Assembly: GCF_015832195.1 (NCBI RefSeq)
Contig: NC_052018.1
Coordinates: 28,858,115 to 28,922,114 of the forward strand
DNA: 64,000 bases
Direction of reading: 5' to 3'
DNA from: Motacilla alba alba
Lineage: Eukaryota; Chordata; Aves; Passeriformes; Motacillidae
Positions 13,501 through 27,449 of this stretch are shown piece after piece (positions within the stretch are counted from its first letter, which is position 1; the number at the start of each line of letters is the position of its first letter). The translations under genes were made by a program, and so were the position numbers. The notes under the pieces are model-generated. The model did not search any database. It had not been told where the DNA came from and saw only the letters and a list, made by a program, of their open reading frames with translations.

Positions 13501-14953
13501 GATGGAGTGCAGCATCCTGGAATTTATAGTCTCTGTAAGGTTTTTTTAGAGTCTGCAGTCCCAGTAGTGGAAAGAATGGGTTGAATATCGCTTATAAAGT
13601 GAAATTCGTACATTTCACTGATATGAAGAAAAAAACACTATGAACAGGTCGTCCATTATTTTTCCTATTGCAAGACACTCTGTTACTGAAAATTATCTTG
13701 TTCATAACAGGCAATAAAAACCAAAATTTTTTTATGCATGTGATATGAACATAACTTTTAGTCTTATTAATAACTGTTGTGATCTCTAATGCTGTTTTGT
13801 TGATGAATCATTATTGTTAAATATTAAAGAAAATGTTTTTCTTAGTAGCTTTCAGCTTTGCAAATAAATTTTATTTTTTGAAAATGCGTTTTTATAATTT
13901 TAAAAGCCAAATTGAGAGCCTACATTAGCAATGCCAAGGCTACTGCAATTTATTTTAGCTTACTCTGTCCAGTTCTGGACTCCTCAGTACAAGACACAAA
14001 GTAATGGAATGAGCCCAGAAAAATATCATGAAGTTGTTTAGGGGATTACAGCATTAGATATGCAAGGATAGGCTGAAATAGCTGACACTCTTTTGCTTGG
14101 AAACATGACAATATTAAAAGTTCCTGAAAGGGAAAAGAGTAAAGAAGACTGAGCCAAGTCTCAGTGGTGTCCATTGACAGAATAAAAAACAAGGCACAAA
14201 AATTAAAATAGAGAAAATGCCATTCATGTAAAAGAAAAAGTGGGAGTGGGAGTGATTGAATGCTAGAACATGTTGTGCAGACAAGCTCTGGGGTCATCTT
14301 CCTGGGAGACATTCAGAATCCAGCTGTGTGTGTTCCTGGGCAACTTGCTAGAGCTGATCTTGCTTTCTACTGAGGCTTGAGCTGGATGATTTCCACTGGC
14401 CGCTTCTAACCTCCAATATTTTATGATTCTACTACTCCATATCAGCAATGAAAATAGTACTAACCAGTAAAAATTTTGCATGTTGAACATACTTGCATAT
14501 TGACCAATGCAACAAAGGTTATCATACTGGCAAGGCCACAGTAAGATTTGCATTACTGTTTGTGTCAGTAGTTCTGAAGTTACTGAATATATCCTCAGAG
14601 GGAGGAAGAATATTTTAATTAGAGTTGTTCTGTAATATGGAATGCTTTAACCAATAATGAAAGTAATGGCCACTAAGTTTTTTGAGAAGTGCAGTGACTT
14701 AGCAGAAACATTTTCCACAGTTCCAGTGCACAGTTCACTTAACTTTATGGGAAGCAGTGTCTGTTTATATGAGGATTTAATAGCAAAATGGTTGTTTTGA
14801 AGTAACAGAAAGTGTTTAGCATTGAAGCACAGGAAGAGCTGTTTGACTGTTACTTCTCAATTTGCTTTTGATGGCATTTAGATTTTATTTGAATTTGCAG
14901 CTGTAGACATTTTGATATTATAGTAAATGTCATGTCTGACCTTCCTTTGTTAG
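10554..14953 (+). other. ADGRB3: ADGRB3 intron B-C (4.4 kb)
   Basis: Intron from gtaaga to the acceptor cctttgttag. It contains a + strand CR1 fragment at about 13945-14432. The segment at about 12150-12660 is somewhat richer in G and C than its surroundings, but I could not match it to a repeat family. Overlapping open frames at 11384-11776 lie on both strands and have no coding character. Confidence 0.85.
13945..14432 (+). mobile_element. CR1 LINE 3' fragment, + strand
   Basis: The order of landmarks matches the CR1 3' region: tactctgtccagttctgg then ctcctcagtacaagac, a degraded middle, ggtcatcttcctgggagaca, then gagctggatgatttccact and the tail ttttatgattctac. It is decayed and internally shortened, with no usable open frame, and represents a 5'-truncated insertion in the same direction as the host gene. 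Confidence 0.8.
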
Positions 14954-15062
14954 ATCTATCCAGGTTCAGTGGAGTTAATGCAGGTGATTGAAGATTTTAT
15001 ACACATTGTTGGAATGGGAATGATGGACTTTCAGAATTCATACCTAATGACTGGAAATGTAG
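14954..15062 (+). CDS. ADGRB3: ADGRB3 exon C, GAIN subdomain A
   Basis: Exon of 36 codons plus one base, from [17 protein letters not shown] to [14 protein letters not shown]. It is part of the helical GAIN subdomain A of BAI3. The acceptor is cctttgttag and the donor is gtag|gtaaga. It enters in phase 0 and leaves with one base (g), which combines with tg at the start of exon D to give the Val of NVVAS, exactly as remembered for human BAI3. The next real exon is 27.6 kb away, so this precedes the longest complete intron of the window. An exon-like segment at 32233 would also accept this phase (see findings) but does not continue into exon D in frame. Confidence 0.95.
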
Positions 15063-17332
15063 GTAAGAAATAGAAATTTCTTCTATCAAATTTATGACCT
15101 ATTGAAATTCAGAAGTTCCAAGTATGTACTATAGAGTTGCTGCTTCTATCACATTTCAGATTGGGCTGCTCTTCTTCATCCAGATTATCTGTTGCTTGTT
15201 TATCCCCTCTCTGGTTTAGCACATGGAGAATGGCTTACATGTTGGATTTCTTCATAATTATATCTCAAGATCTGAATGCAAAGTTTTAGAATCAAAATTA
15301 AGAAAATACTCACGAGAATATTATGAACTGTAGGTAGATTTTAGAGTGTTTCCAGGATATGTAGTGTTTCAATTGCTAATTTATGAAATTGTGCTAATTG
15401 AGTTAAAATTCATTTACTTAATAGCTTGAGAAGTGTTTTTGTTGACATTGTCTTATAATACTCCATTCTCCCAAAGAACAGTTTTGCATGTTATGATGTG
15501 ATAATAATGAGTATAGATAAACAATAATTTTAAAAAATATACATTGGTTGCCAAAATAATTAAAGTATAGAATCTCTTATGTTAGTTTTTCTATGCGTAA
15601 CAGTTTCAAAATTTTATTCAGATTTATTTTTCAAACTTAGTTTTTTCCACTGGAGAGTTGCCAGGTAATAGTTATATAAAAACAAATATCAAATATAAAA
15701 ATTTATTAGTAGTCATAAATGAGCTAGAATGAAACCTTTTTTTAAAAAAGTGAACTACAAAATGAGTTTGAAAAGCTATTCTCTAATCATTTTGTCTTTG
15801 TTTAGTACCTTTTTTATTCAATTAACTTGATGTAGCTGCTTTTTTATAGTGTCAGGAAAGTATTAGGAAGTTATATGTAAGGAGTAAATCCAAAATATGT
15901 GTTTGTCTGATAGCAAAACTTCTGGTGTCAATGTATTTTTTCAGATTTTAAGTTAGCATCTTACTGCACATATATGTCAGTCAGTTTTTCAGCAAGTCAT
16001 TAGAATGAGTAAGAAAATGTGTTCATTTTGAAATTATTTGGTGGAATAAAGCAGGGAAAATGTTGGATTGTCCCTATTGAATATTTAGCTTGCTCCTCTA
16101 CAATAATAAATATTTATTATTGTTCTCCTGTTCATATTACAGAGTGACAGTACTGTAAACTCATCTCCCTGTAAGGCACAACCTTGTAATGTAGACATTT
16201 CAAAGAACTCCCCAAAAAGAATTCTGGCAGTCTTAAAATGTTTAAAATATTGCAGTAGGGTTTTAACCAGTTATTTATTACTTTTGTGGTACTACTCTTT
16301 CCACTGTAATACCACTTAAAGCTTTTTCCAGTTGTCAGTCCTTCATTATGCTAGACCCTCCACAAACTTATAAGGAAAAGTATCTTTTTCTGAAATGTTT
16401 GTTCTATCAAATTTTTCTGACAAAATGAAAAGATGAACTTATTTAAAACACACAGTCCATGCTGCTTGGCATATTGTAGTACATTCTAATCTGTTTGTCC
16501 TCTGAAAAAATGTGAAAAAAATATCAAACAGGAAAATGCATTCAGATTAAGAAGGTGCATTCAAATTATCTGTGTCTACATATTCATGGCTTCACATGGG
16601 AAACAGCAACAACATTCCAACTGAATCAGAAACTTTGCTGTGCACTGGCTGGTTTAGATAACTGCAGAATCTTTACAGTCTTTCTTTTGATTATCTTCCT
16701 CTTCCCACATATAAGATATTTTTAGGCACTCAGAAGGTCTGTTCTTAACGTAAAAACCATCAAAGGAATAGAAAAAAAAACTGAGAAATGAGTGGTGAAA
16801 ACTGGAAATTAATTTATAGGTTTAATCTGACTTCCTAGCTCGGTGCCTTGATGTATTGGCATGAGTTTATCCACCCTATGCTCGGTCAGCCATCAAAAAA
16901 GGACAGGGTCACTGCGGTGCAAATCATTGATCAGAACACTTGAGCTCAGGTGACATGCTGAGATGGAGACAGAATGCTGTTATAAGCAATGAGTAATTTC
17001 TTATTTTCACTAACAAGAAAGGAATGTATCTGGAATAATTCAGTTTTACTATAGTTGTCCTCAGGGCATTGGCATAACTGTCTGACTACCTATGTTCTTG
17101 GATTGTAGAGGATATTTGTGTTGATCTCAACTGAAAAGAATAAACTATGCAGTTTTTGACTGGTCAGCAATAATTATTCTGTACCAACAACAATTTATAA
17201 ATAAGTGAAGTCTTATCTGTAACAATATTATTTTAAGCTGACAAACACATTTAATGCAGGAAGCAGATATTGTGCATAAATGAGACACAAATTTTACCTG
17301 TATTCATCTTTAAAGAGAAAAATGCAATAGTT

Positions 17333-18585
17333 CATAGAATAAAATCGTAGAACAGTTTGAGTTAGAAGAAACATTTTCAACTCACTGGTTGCTCAGAGCC
17401 CCATGGTGTGTGACCGTGAATATTTCCAGGGATGGGATGTGTTCTACTGCCTCTCTGGGAAACCTGTTTCAGTGTTTGCCCACCCTTATTGTAAAAAACC
17501 TTTTCCTTATATCTAATCTAAATTTATCTAAATTTATTCTGTTTAGGTTAAAACTATTACCCCTTGTCCTATTGCAACGGCCCTCTAAAAAGTTTGTTCA
17601 TCTTTCTTATAGGCCCCCTTTAGATAGTGAAAGGCTGCAATAAGGTTTACCTGAAGCCCTCTCTTCTCCAGGCAGAAGAACCCCAGCACTCTCAACCTGT
17701 CTTTATAGCAACAGTGCTCCAACCGCCTGATCATTTTTTATGATCTTCATCTGGACCCACTCAAACAGATTCATGTTCTTCCTGTGCTGGGAACCCCAAA
17801 GCTGGCTGCAGCACCGCAGGTGGGGTCTCACCAGAGCAGAGAGGCAGGATCACCTCCCTCACCCTGCTGGCTGTGCTGCTTTTGATGCAGCTCAGGATAC
17901 AACTGGCTTTCTGGGCTGCAAGCACTGAGGTCTAGCTTTTGATCCCTCAGTATCCCTAAGTCCTTCTCCTCAATCAACCTGTGCTGATGCCAGGGGTTGG
18001 GTAGCAGCAACCCAGGTGCAGCACCTTGCACTTGGACTAGTTGAACGTCTTGAGGTTCCTATGGGCCCAGTTCTTCAGCTTTTCCAGATCCCGTTATTTA
18101 GGTGTGTCAGCCACACCACTCAGCTCAGTGCCTTCTACAGACTTGCTGGGGACACATTTGATACCTTTGTCATTGGTGATGATGTTAAAAAGTACTTGTC
18201 CTAGCACAGACTCCTGAGGGACACCACTTGTCAAGTGTCCATCAGGATACTGGGCCATGAACCGCTATCCTCTGGATGTGACCAACCAAATTCTAATCCA
18301 TCAAAGAGTCCTCCCATCAAATCCTTACCTCTGCAATTTAGAGAGGAGGGTGTTGTTGGGACCATGTCAAAGGTTTTACAGAAGTCCAGAGGGAGTCCAT
18401 AGGTCTTGCCTTGTGCACTGATGCAGTCACTCCATCACAGAAGACCACTAAGTTGGTTAGGCAAGACTTGCCCAAGGTGAAGCTGTATTGCTGTCTTTAA
18501 TCACCTCCATGTCTTCCATTTGGCTTATAATAGTTTCTATGAGGTTTCCAGGCACAGATGTGAGGCTGACAGGGGTTCTGTTTAA
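17333..18585 (-). mobile_element. CR1 LINE, 3' two-thirds, - strand
   Basis: Begins with the reversed 3' end (tagaataaaatcgtagaac, then gtttgagttagaagaaac) and continues through typical CR1 antisense words such as cagggatgggatgtgttct, gctgggaaccccaaagctgg, ctcctgagggacaccacttg and caaaggttttacagaagtcc. About 1.25 kb remains, reaching into the reverse-transcriptase region. The reading frame is broken in many places, and short open frames on either strand here are by-products. Inserted against the direction of ADGRB3. Confidence 0.88.
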
Positions 18586-19507
18586 TCAATAATAATTTAC
18601 CACGAAATATTCCTTCAGCATCTTCCCATGCTTTAAATGCTTTTTGCTGTGTTTTCATTTCCAAATCACTTTAAAGTTCAGAAAAATTACTCTAAATATT
18701 AACTAAATATGAGCCACATATGAACTGCTGCTTCTTGTCAGATAAAAAATTCCAATTGTGTTGCAAATTTCACAGTAACACAGTGAGTTCTTGGTTTCCT
18801 TCTACTAATTTTGGTTTAGAAATTCATTGCTAATTGAATGACATTTCTAATTGAATACTAGTTGATGTAAAATTTGAGCACCTAATGTGTTTCACAGGTA
18901 TGCTAATCCCCTGAGATCTTCCATAGAGGGGATTTTATTTCATCTTTCTTTCAAGACACAGAAACAAGTAGTTGTGGCTTAAAGAGTTACTAAACAGCCG
19001 TGCTGCAATGACTTTCCATTGCACATTCTCAATTCACGACAAATGGGAAGTGAAGATAGGTACATTAACTATACAGTAGGCTATCACAAGCCACATTATA
19101 ATAATACATTTGAAAATAGCTAAGACCAAAAGGACAGTTGCCATGCCCCTGCTAAACTTTTCATTGTGATGACTTTTAATGCAAATTTTTCATTTCTTCT
19201 GAACAAAACATCAAAGACTGGTTTCAAATCCAGATAATCCAATATCTGTACTTTATTGGGGAAGCTTAGTCAATTCAAATGCATTTCCATTAAAGCAAGG
19301 CCTATCTCCTATTAGCTTTCCTCTCAAGGATAGTGAATACGCTACAAAAGACATAACAAATGTAAAAGCAAAAATTTATTTTGTTCATGCATGGTGGGGA
19401 CAGATGGTATTTGTTTTATCATTGCACTGTGTATTATATTCCTTTAAGAAATGATTAGGTGAAATAAAAGCCTATGATACGAGGTAGAAGCCTCCTTCCT
19501 CATCCTG

Positions 19508-19545
19508 CTCTTTTTCTTCTTCTTCCTCCACCTCCTCCTCCTCCA
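19508..19545. repeat. Pyrimidine CTT/CTC simple repeat
   Basis: Run of ttcttcttcttcctccacct followed by cctcctcctcc. A triplet-type polypyrimidine tract deep in the intron, not placed before any exon I recognise. Confidence 0.8.
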
Positions 19546-22500
19546 GACCAGCTGAGCAGACACACGAAAATGATAGTGTGAACAAACAGAAGCTTTTGCT
19601 ATCCCTCAGTGTCCCTGAATTCACTGAAAACACAGACCCACCTGCAAGGATACAGCATACAGTGGGACAAAAGCTTTTAAACCATGTTACCCATCTCTGT
19701 TAACCAATAGCTTCCAGTTTTGTCTGTTTTGAAGTTCCTAATTTTAGATTAAAGAATTAACCTTGGCTTTTAATAGCCTTTTGAATTTTTCTCTGAACGC
19801 TAAAGACCTGAGCAGATCATCTCAGTGCTTTGGCAGATTTGAGTTCTCATCACAGTGAACTGTTAAGTGTTTTGAATATAAGTAATAAAAGGTGGGTGAA
19901 CTGCTATTAAGAAATATTCAACCTTTGACTTATAAAGGAAGTTTCTGACTGGAAGATTGGAGTGCCATAAGCATAGCTGTCTTTATAGACGCAGGTGGAA
20001 TGTGGAACTGGAAATAGAGAGCAGTATTAGGGGATACGTATTTCTATGGCAGATTCAGATCCTTTTCTAAGTGAAAATTTTCCCAGTAATATCAAATAAA
20101 TTTCCTTAAGAGCAGCAGCCAAAAAAATAGTTAGAGGACATTCTCTTGTCAAAAATCAAGCTTACAGCTCTAAGATGATATTAATAAAAACCCAAATAAT
20201 CTTGAAGAGCAATATGTTGTCATGGGTGTTATTTAGAACTGAAAGGAAAAAACAAATTAGAATTTTCAGCATATGAAAAGCCACTTTCTGTTAATGTTCA
20301 TTTTATGAATATGGATGTTTCAGTGATCAGTAGTTTTATAAAATGTGCAGATATCACAAAGTTACTTAGACTAGTCAAAGGTGGAAAAGATTGAAGATTT
20401 CCAGGAGGTACAGCAAAATGAAAAGGAGAGGATATACACTGCCAGATTAAATTCAGTTTTGACAGAGCATTTAAGAGGGAGTAGATCAAGCCATTCAGAG
20501 GAAATAGCAGCACTAGTGTGCAAAACTAGCAGTCTAAAGAAAATACAGATTTTTTTTTTCAGTTTTCAGTAGCTATCACTTGCAACACTCTTTTCAATTG
20601 AGATTATATGGCTTGGATTCATTTTACTTTAAGCATCACAAAATTTGCGAAAGTCATCCTAAACTTCCTTTAAAATCAAGGGAGAGTACTGCTCAGGGGA
20701 GCAACTCTTATCATCTCAGACTTCTAAAATAAGGGCATGTATTGCCTTGTGGAAGTTCTGCCACTGGCTGTAAAGGCAGCCTAATCACTAGCTCGTGTTT
20801 CAATGATTCAGGTCATATAAAGCAAAGAAGAGTGCTTCTTTGTGAGTAAATAAAACCTGTGACCACAGAGAGGTTCAGAGCTGAATGATTCAAAAACCAA
20901 AACAAAATAATAAAAAATAAATAAAAGACAATAATTAAAAATCAGATTGAGAGTTGGACTTATTACAACAGATATTTGAGAACAGATTGTTAAAAGGGAC
21001 TGCATGTACACAACGAAGAGTGAATACAAAGCAAAACTAGGCTGATATCTCTGTTTAATCTTGCTAACAGGAAAAAAACGAAGATTCCTAACTCCATTAT
21101 AGCACATTCAATTCTGAATAAGCATGAAGTCAAGGTCCTGCAAGGTACAAAATAGAAACAAGTAGATGTGTTTCTACATGGTGGATGCAGCTAGTTATAA
21201 AATTATATAAAAAATGAAGAGGTGTAATCCATATTTCCATGCATAAATCAACTTTTAACAACCTGTTATCTCTCAACTTAAAAATGGCTGCTGTGACACT
21301 GGTACTCTGATGAGTAATCTGATTTAGTATAGTAATTAACATTTCATTTAAAACTTGAAACTGAGCTGCTTACATAAGTTTTATAAACGTTGGCAGGAAA
21401 CAGTCTGATTTCTGCCTTCACAGACAGTCTAGGATGCCATATGGCAGATGATGTTTTGAAAGTGTCCATTGTCTCCCTTCTTTGCACACCTTATTGTTAC
21501 ACCTTCAATCTCCCATTCTGCTTTCATGTCCATGAAATTTTAGGAAAACTCAAAAGAATCCTGCAGGCATATGGAGTGTATATTAAAATTTTCCAGTCCT
21601 AGCTAGAGACACTTAGAAATGTTTGTGACCAAAGGAGCTTTCGGAAAATGTACCTACTCTAGCTATAAGACATGAGCAATGGTAAACATGCTGAGGTTTT
21701 GGAATGCCAGAAAATAAGCAAGCTGATTTTTGTCTGTTATTGTGGGTTCATTCACCTTATCCCAGGCTAAGACTTTCACATCTTGTAAATTGTAAATCCT
21801 GTTAATACTTTCTAGATACTTGTTCACGTTATATGATTTGTTTACTTATCTGAATGGCGTCTGCCTTAGTCTGCTTATCTTTTTTGTATTAGAATTAGTG
21901 ATATGTGTCTTCAATGCAGCACTCGAGATCCTCTGACTCATATATCACAAATGTCATGCTGGCCTAAAATATACCAAGAGACCAAATTTATTTAAAATTT
22001 GGAAAGGGTCTTTTTTCAAATATATTAAAGGAAACAGAAAAAAAGGCACAGCCTTGATAATAACTTGTACAAATGTATAAAGAAAATGTCTAAAATTTTC
22101 AGCCAGGAAACAAATATTTCAATAAATGTAGACACAGATACTCAGAATTCATTTGTAAATAAATTTTTTCTTGTTCTGAGTCTGTGTAGTGCTAAAGCAC
22201 AGTGTGGATTTGAAAGTGGGTATTTATAGTTAATAAAAGTTCAGCTGCTAATATTTCAATGTTTTATCTTAATTTCTCTTAATCGTGCACCTATGACACA
22301 AATAAAAATTTAGATCCTGTAGAGTGGCCCCAAAAAAGCCCTTCAGATTTCTCTCCTGTTGCCATCAAGTTATTCAAGAGTACCCCATGTTTCACAAAGG
22401 AAAATTTCACCTTTAAGCAACTGTGTGAATTGTACTTGCTCCTTTAAGAAGGCAAACAGGAATCACTTCTTGTAGTGTGTCCTACTTCATCTGTAAATAT

Positions 22501-24673
22501 GTAAACATTGTCAAGGAATCATCCAGGGAATAGGCCAGGTGAGAAAACAGTTTTCACAGACAAAATTCATGCTTTTCTCCTTGTCCTGTGGAGCACAGTC
22601 GGTCACACTCTTGTTCTTGGATTGCAAACATGTTGGTCAGAGAAGTTCTGAGTTCCGTCTTCTGCCACATCTTTTTTTCATTCACGACTTCAGCTCCTGG
22701 TTCTCATCCTCTTTGTTTCACACTCAGATGTAGCCCATCGGTATTTCCTGCCCCAAACCTCTATGCTGTTGATTGAGCAGATGCTCTACTTGTGTGAAAG
22801 GGAACACCTATCACTTTTTCTTTCCAGTTCTCAAAAAATCCATCAAGTCCTAGGATTTACACACTGCCAGTATCACTCTCCTCTTTTTTGTATTCATTAC
22901 TTGCTCAAACCATATGTAATAATCCATAGCTAAAGGCTTCCAGAAGGGAAAAAATAAATAAAAGAATAGGGAAACTACAGAGAAAGGTCAATTGCAAATT
23001 TTTATACTCGTAATACTTCTGCTCTATGTATATTCATATCATTTCCTTTGCAGCAGTCTCAGCAATTCCTTGATCAGATCAATATGTTGGCTTTCAGAAG
23101 ATTCAAGCTTTCTCCACTGATTAAAGGGGAAAGACTTCATGCACATTTTGAAGGTCTAGCTCATTGCAGCGTCTCACTTAATGCCTGAAGTAAATGCTCA
23201 AGAGCTCTTTCTCAGTATTTCTTTCTCAGTATAAAATAAGCTTATTAAATGATTCACATTCCCTGAAAACTTGCTGTGAACAGTGCATAAAAGAGTAGAC
23301 TTTTTCACTCTTTTCTAAGCCTGCATACTCAATGATCCTGAGAAAATACAGCTCTGTTACTTAAGATTGAAAATTCCAAATATGAAGAGAACATCTATAT
23401 GAATTTTTATCAGTCCTCACAAATTTGGATAAGAACCTAACTTGATTCCCTAGCTATACTCGTAGTAATAGTCATAATTGTGTAGTAAGTTTTGCGTATA
23501 CAGTTTATTAAGTAACCTTAAAGATAAAGCTAAATAAATTAACCATTCAGTATTTTTAAATGGGTGCTATAGAAACTAGAATAGTTGAAAGTGTTTCCCT
23601 TCTCTGCCTTATTTTAAGTGAAGTAAAACATTCTAAACAAATGGAAGCTATGAAAAATACCGACATGCAGGCTCTTGTCTCATTAAAAAAAAAAAGTCTC
23701 CAACTGAAACAGAAAGTAGCATCTACAGCCCACTTGTGGAAATTCCTCTTTGCAGTATTTATGTATCTTATATTGTTGTATAATTTCTAAATTTCTGCCT
23801 CTGTAAACTCCTTTCTGAATCATTCTGTTTCTTCAAATGAGCAATTAACAGCTGTTGTTTTCTAAAGAAATCAATTTATATGACAGGCCATTTTTTAACT
23901 GGTGCATTTAGCTATTGACCTGAGAAACTAAATACCTGACCTTATTCACTTCTTTGCCTCAGACAAGAGGACCTTTAGGTGACTTCCAACAATTTCTGGG
24001 TAGAATGAGGCTTAAGGGGAAAGAAATTAAGCGTCCGTGGTGGTAATTTTACATTAATGCAGTGATGGAGTCAATGCATACCCCAGAGAGTTCGTTTCAT
24101 AGTAAGGTAGTGCCAAGTGGCAACAATCATGTTCAGTGAGTGTAGTGTCAAGATATTCCAAACAATACAGTCCTTCCTTAAACAGGGTACCACAGTCCAA
24201 TAAAAAGATGCAATTCTGCATGGATTGATGACTCATTCTGGGATTTTTTGGCCCTAAAAGAGTTACCACAAGAGTGTCCAGCCATCACAGTAGTACATCA
24301 GCTAGAGATGGTGTGGCTAAGAACTGCAAATAGCAAAGTTCAGCCCCAGTTTTAATGATTTCTACAGCATTTTGTTACTCACTCACTACTGAAAATGAAA
24401 GAAGGAAAATTAAATAAAGTAAACCCCCCAAAATTATAAGTCAGTTAAAATAGGAGTAAAGCCATCTATTAGCTCTGCCTTATACTTGCACTGTGTCAGA
24501 AGCAGGTCTATTACCAAAGGCTCCATTGTGAATATGGAGTTAACATGGTTTATACCAAGCTAATGGTATGGCATACTGCCAAAGCTTTTTTTCATTTTCT
24601 GGCCTTTCAAGGGCAAGAAAATAAAAAACAAGAAAAACCATAAAACCTCAAACAAATAAAGAATAAAACTATA

Positions 24674-24693
24674 ACACCCCCCTCCCCCCCCCC
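24674..24693. repeat. C-rich homopolymer tract
   Basis: Nearly pure C run flanked by A-rich sequence on both sides (A-rich from about 24610 to 24800). Low-complexity DNA prone to length change and sequencing error. Confidence 0.8.
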
Positions 24694-25891
24694 AAAAAAT
24701 AACCCCCTCCCAATAGAAACAGCAACAACAATAAAAATCTGTAAAGAGTCAAAAAAAAACAATCAACCAACCAAGCAATAAAACAGAAAAAGGAGGGGAA
24801 AAACTTCCATCCATAATATTAGACAAATCAACCTGCAAATAGTGGTAAAGATCTGCTATTTTCAAACTGTGTAGCCTGACAATTGAGCTAACAAACTGGA
24901 GAGAAATATTTCATTTTTTGAGTGAGTTTCATGAAGGTGTTATTGGACTAATAATATCAGGTAAAGTGGTTTTATGGTAATATTTATTTTGGAAGTGAGA
25001 CTGTCAGATATTGAGGTCAAGCTTCAAAACCATGAAAACATATGCAGACATAATTCTGTGCAATTGTGTTTCTCTAACTGTAATTTTTTATTTCTTTTTT
25101 CAATATGGAGAGTTGGACTTCAGTGTGTAGACCTAAGAGACTGGACATATCTCTGCCATTCTGTTAAGGTCAGACTGTATAATGCCAACAGAGCTAAGTG
25201 TCAGTGAGATTAGTTCAAAGCATCCCAAAGGGTCCGTGTACTGGGTGGGCTAAAAACACCAACAGGGCCTGAAATTTCTAACGTTTATTTTGTGCCTTGT
25301 GATTTCTGAACCCATAAGTTCATCCATTTCACGGTTTAAGTTTTTCTTTCCCTTGGCTTTGGGTATGAGTTTTAGGACCTCATTTGTTGCTCTGTCTAAA
25401 GGTAGAGATAAAGAATCTTTGATAACATTTGGGATTAAAATCAGAGGTTTGTTCCACTACAGATGAATATACATTGATTCTTTTATTTTTTCCCATGCTC
25501 TAAGCCCCATTACAGTGGAAAGGAGACAGAGAAAGAACTCTTCCTCACTCAAAATATGTGGTACAGCTCTGTGGCCTGCAGTGACTGAATGCCACTAGAT
25601 GCATGCACAAATACTTAAATCACCTGCAGTGGCACCAAATAGCTTGATATTGTTGTGATTGTTTTTTTGTTTAAACAAACACTCTCTACAATCATGGAGA
25701 CGTGTAATCAGCTCTAGGCAGCATTATTCTGTAAATCTTCTATTAATATAAGTTGGGAAATGGTCTTCTAGAAAAGATATTTGATCTCATTGCTTGAAAG
25801 ATTTTTCATATAATCTGTGGTTCAATGCTTATGGTGTTATTTAATGACTATTTTTTGTGGATTTTTTTCTAACATATAAGATGTTCCAGTT

Positions 25892-25963
25892 ACCAGTTAC
25901 TTTAATTATTAGCAGGGTCACCAGTTACTTAGGTCACCAGTTACTTTAATTATTAGCAGGGTC
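25892..25963. repeat. 28-bp perfect direct repeat, period 44
   Basis: The 28 bases starting accagttactttaattatta occur at 25892-25919 and again, unchanged, at 25936-25963, with a partial third copy (caccagttactt) between them. A short recent duplication within the intron. Confidence 0.88.
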
Positions 25964-27426
25964 GGCTCTATGCTATTATTTTGTAACACATTGCTAGTAA
26001 AATATCATGGCCTCGTGCTGTCTGCTGTTGCTCAATAGTCAAGTATTTTGAAATTAGATAGATTTTAAGAACACCTGTGGGAAAATAGTTCATTGGTACA
26101 GTTACTTCTCCAGAAAATCCTGTCTGTGGTCCTGTTGTAGAAGAGCATAACTAGAATGTGAGCTGATATGTAAGGCAAGTACTTGGAAACCCATGCATAT
26201 GTGTATGAATTGTGCCCCTTGGTGAAACATATTTCCCCTATATTGGCACCAAAATCTCACCTCCAATAACACAGAGGAATGAAAAGAGACTGGCCTGCCC
26301 AAGGGGAAGGAGTTGTGGGACAGTCATCAGGATGATTGGGTCTTCAGGGATTGGCTAGCAGGCAGGCTGCTGCATCTGCACACACAAGACATCTCCTGTT
26401 TGTGAGAAAAACATTTATCAAAAATATAGCAAGCTTATCCCTTCCTTTCTCATTTTAACCTCAAGGGAATAGAATATGTTCATAAAGATTAAAGGGAATG
26501 TCTCGTTTTGCCATTAGGTATCTTAGATTGTTCATTGCAGAAGCATGGAATGAATGTTTTTAATGCTCATTTAGCTTTGAAAATTGCATCACTATCTAGG
26601 CAATGAAAAATAATAGTCTCCATTCACAGTCAACAATGCACAAAGAAAAGTTAATTTCTGCAAAATGAATGTCATTTAGCATTGCCAAATTGAACTTATA
26701 CCTGTTTCTTGGATGAATAGTTCCACTGCTGGAAGACATGGCTGGTGATTTTATACTGCATCATCTATTTTACATTTGTGGTTGTACTTAGAAATAATTT
26801 TCAGAAGTTAAAATTATACATACCCAAAACTCTTGTAAAGCTAAGTCATAGAGACTGCACGTCAACAGGGCAAGACATTCAAATATGAGACAACTTCTAC
26901 TTAGAAGTGGTATTCAACAGCAAAGCTCAGAGGATTTTGAAGTGTTTATGTATATACTGTTTTTAAATTCATTTGACAAGATAATGGATGCAGTTCACTG
27001 ACTGTATGTCTTGGTTCTTTGGATGTACTTAAAGAATGCATTTAAGAATTTTCTTTCAAAGATGGCAAAATAAGTAAGCAAGTAAATGTGTAGGAATTTG
27101 GTAATTCTTGTTTCTTGTATGCATTTGTTAGAATATTTTTTTCTGTTCATAATTTTGTCATTATTTAATTCTTTAACAGCATATTTACTCATGAGCTTTT
27201 TAATACATGGTCTGACAGAGTCTCTGTCTAGAGAGCAACAGGCACATTTTCAATGGCTTTTTCCCCTATAGATACAGGTTTTATTGTTACCACTAGCTGC
27301 TGTATCCAAATTTTTACCAGTCACTCAGCATTAATCTGCACTGTCTGTGGTTTTAGAAATGTTTATAGTCTTTTGTAGCTATATCTGGTCATGAAATAAA
27401 ATTGTTAACCTGAACCTTTTCTCTTC

Positions 27427-27449
27427 TTTTTTTTTTTTTTTTTTTTTTT
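27427..27449. repeat. Poly-T tract (23 T)
   Basis: Uninterrupted run of 23 T, followed by gttggttggttgattg and further T-rich sequence to about 27490. Could be the poly-A tail of an insertion on the - strand, but no element body is recognisable next to it. Confidence 0.85.

Noticed and set aside
20280..20520. Possible old CR1 internal fragment (agatatcacaaagttac, ggaggtacagcaaaatg)
   Set aside because: Only scattered words match and no terminus or motif is visible.
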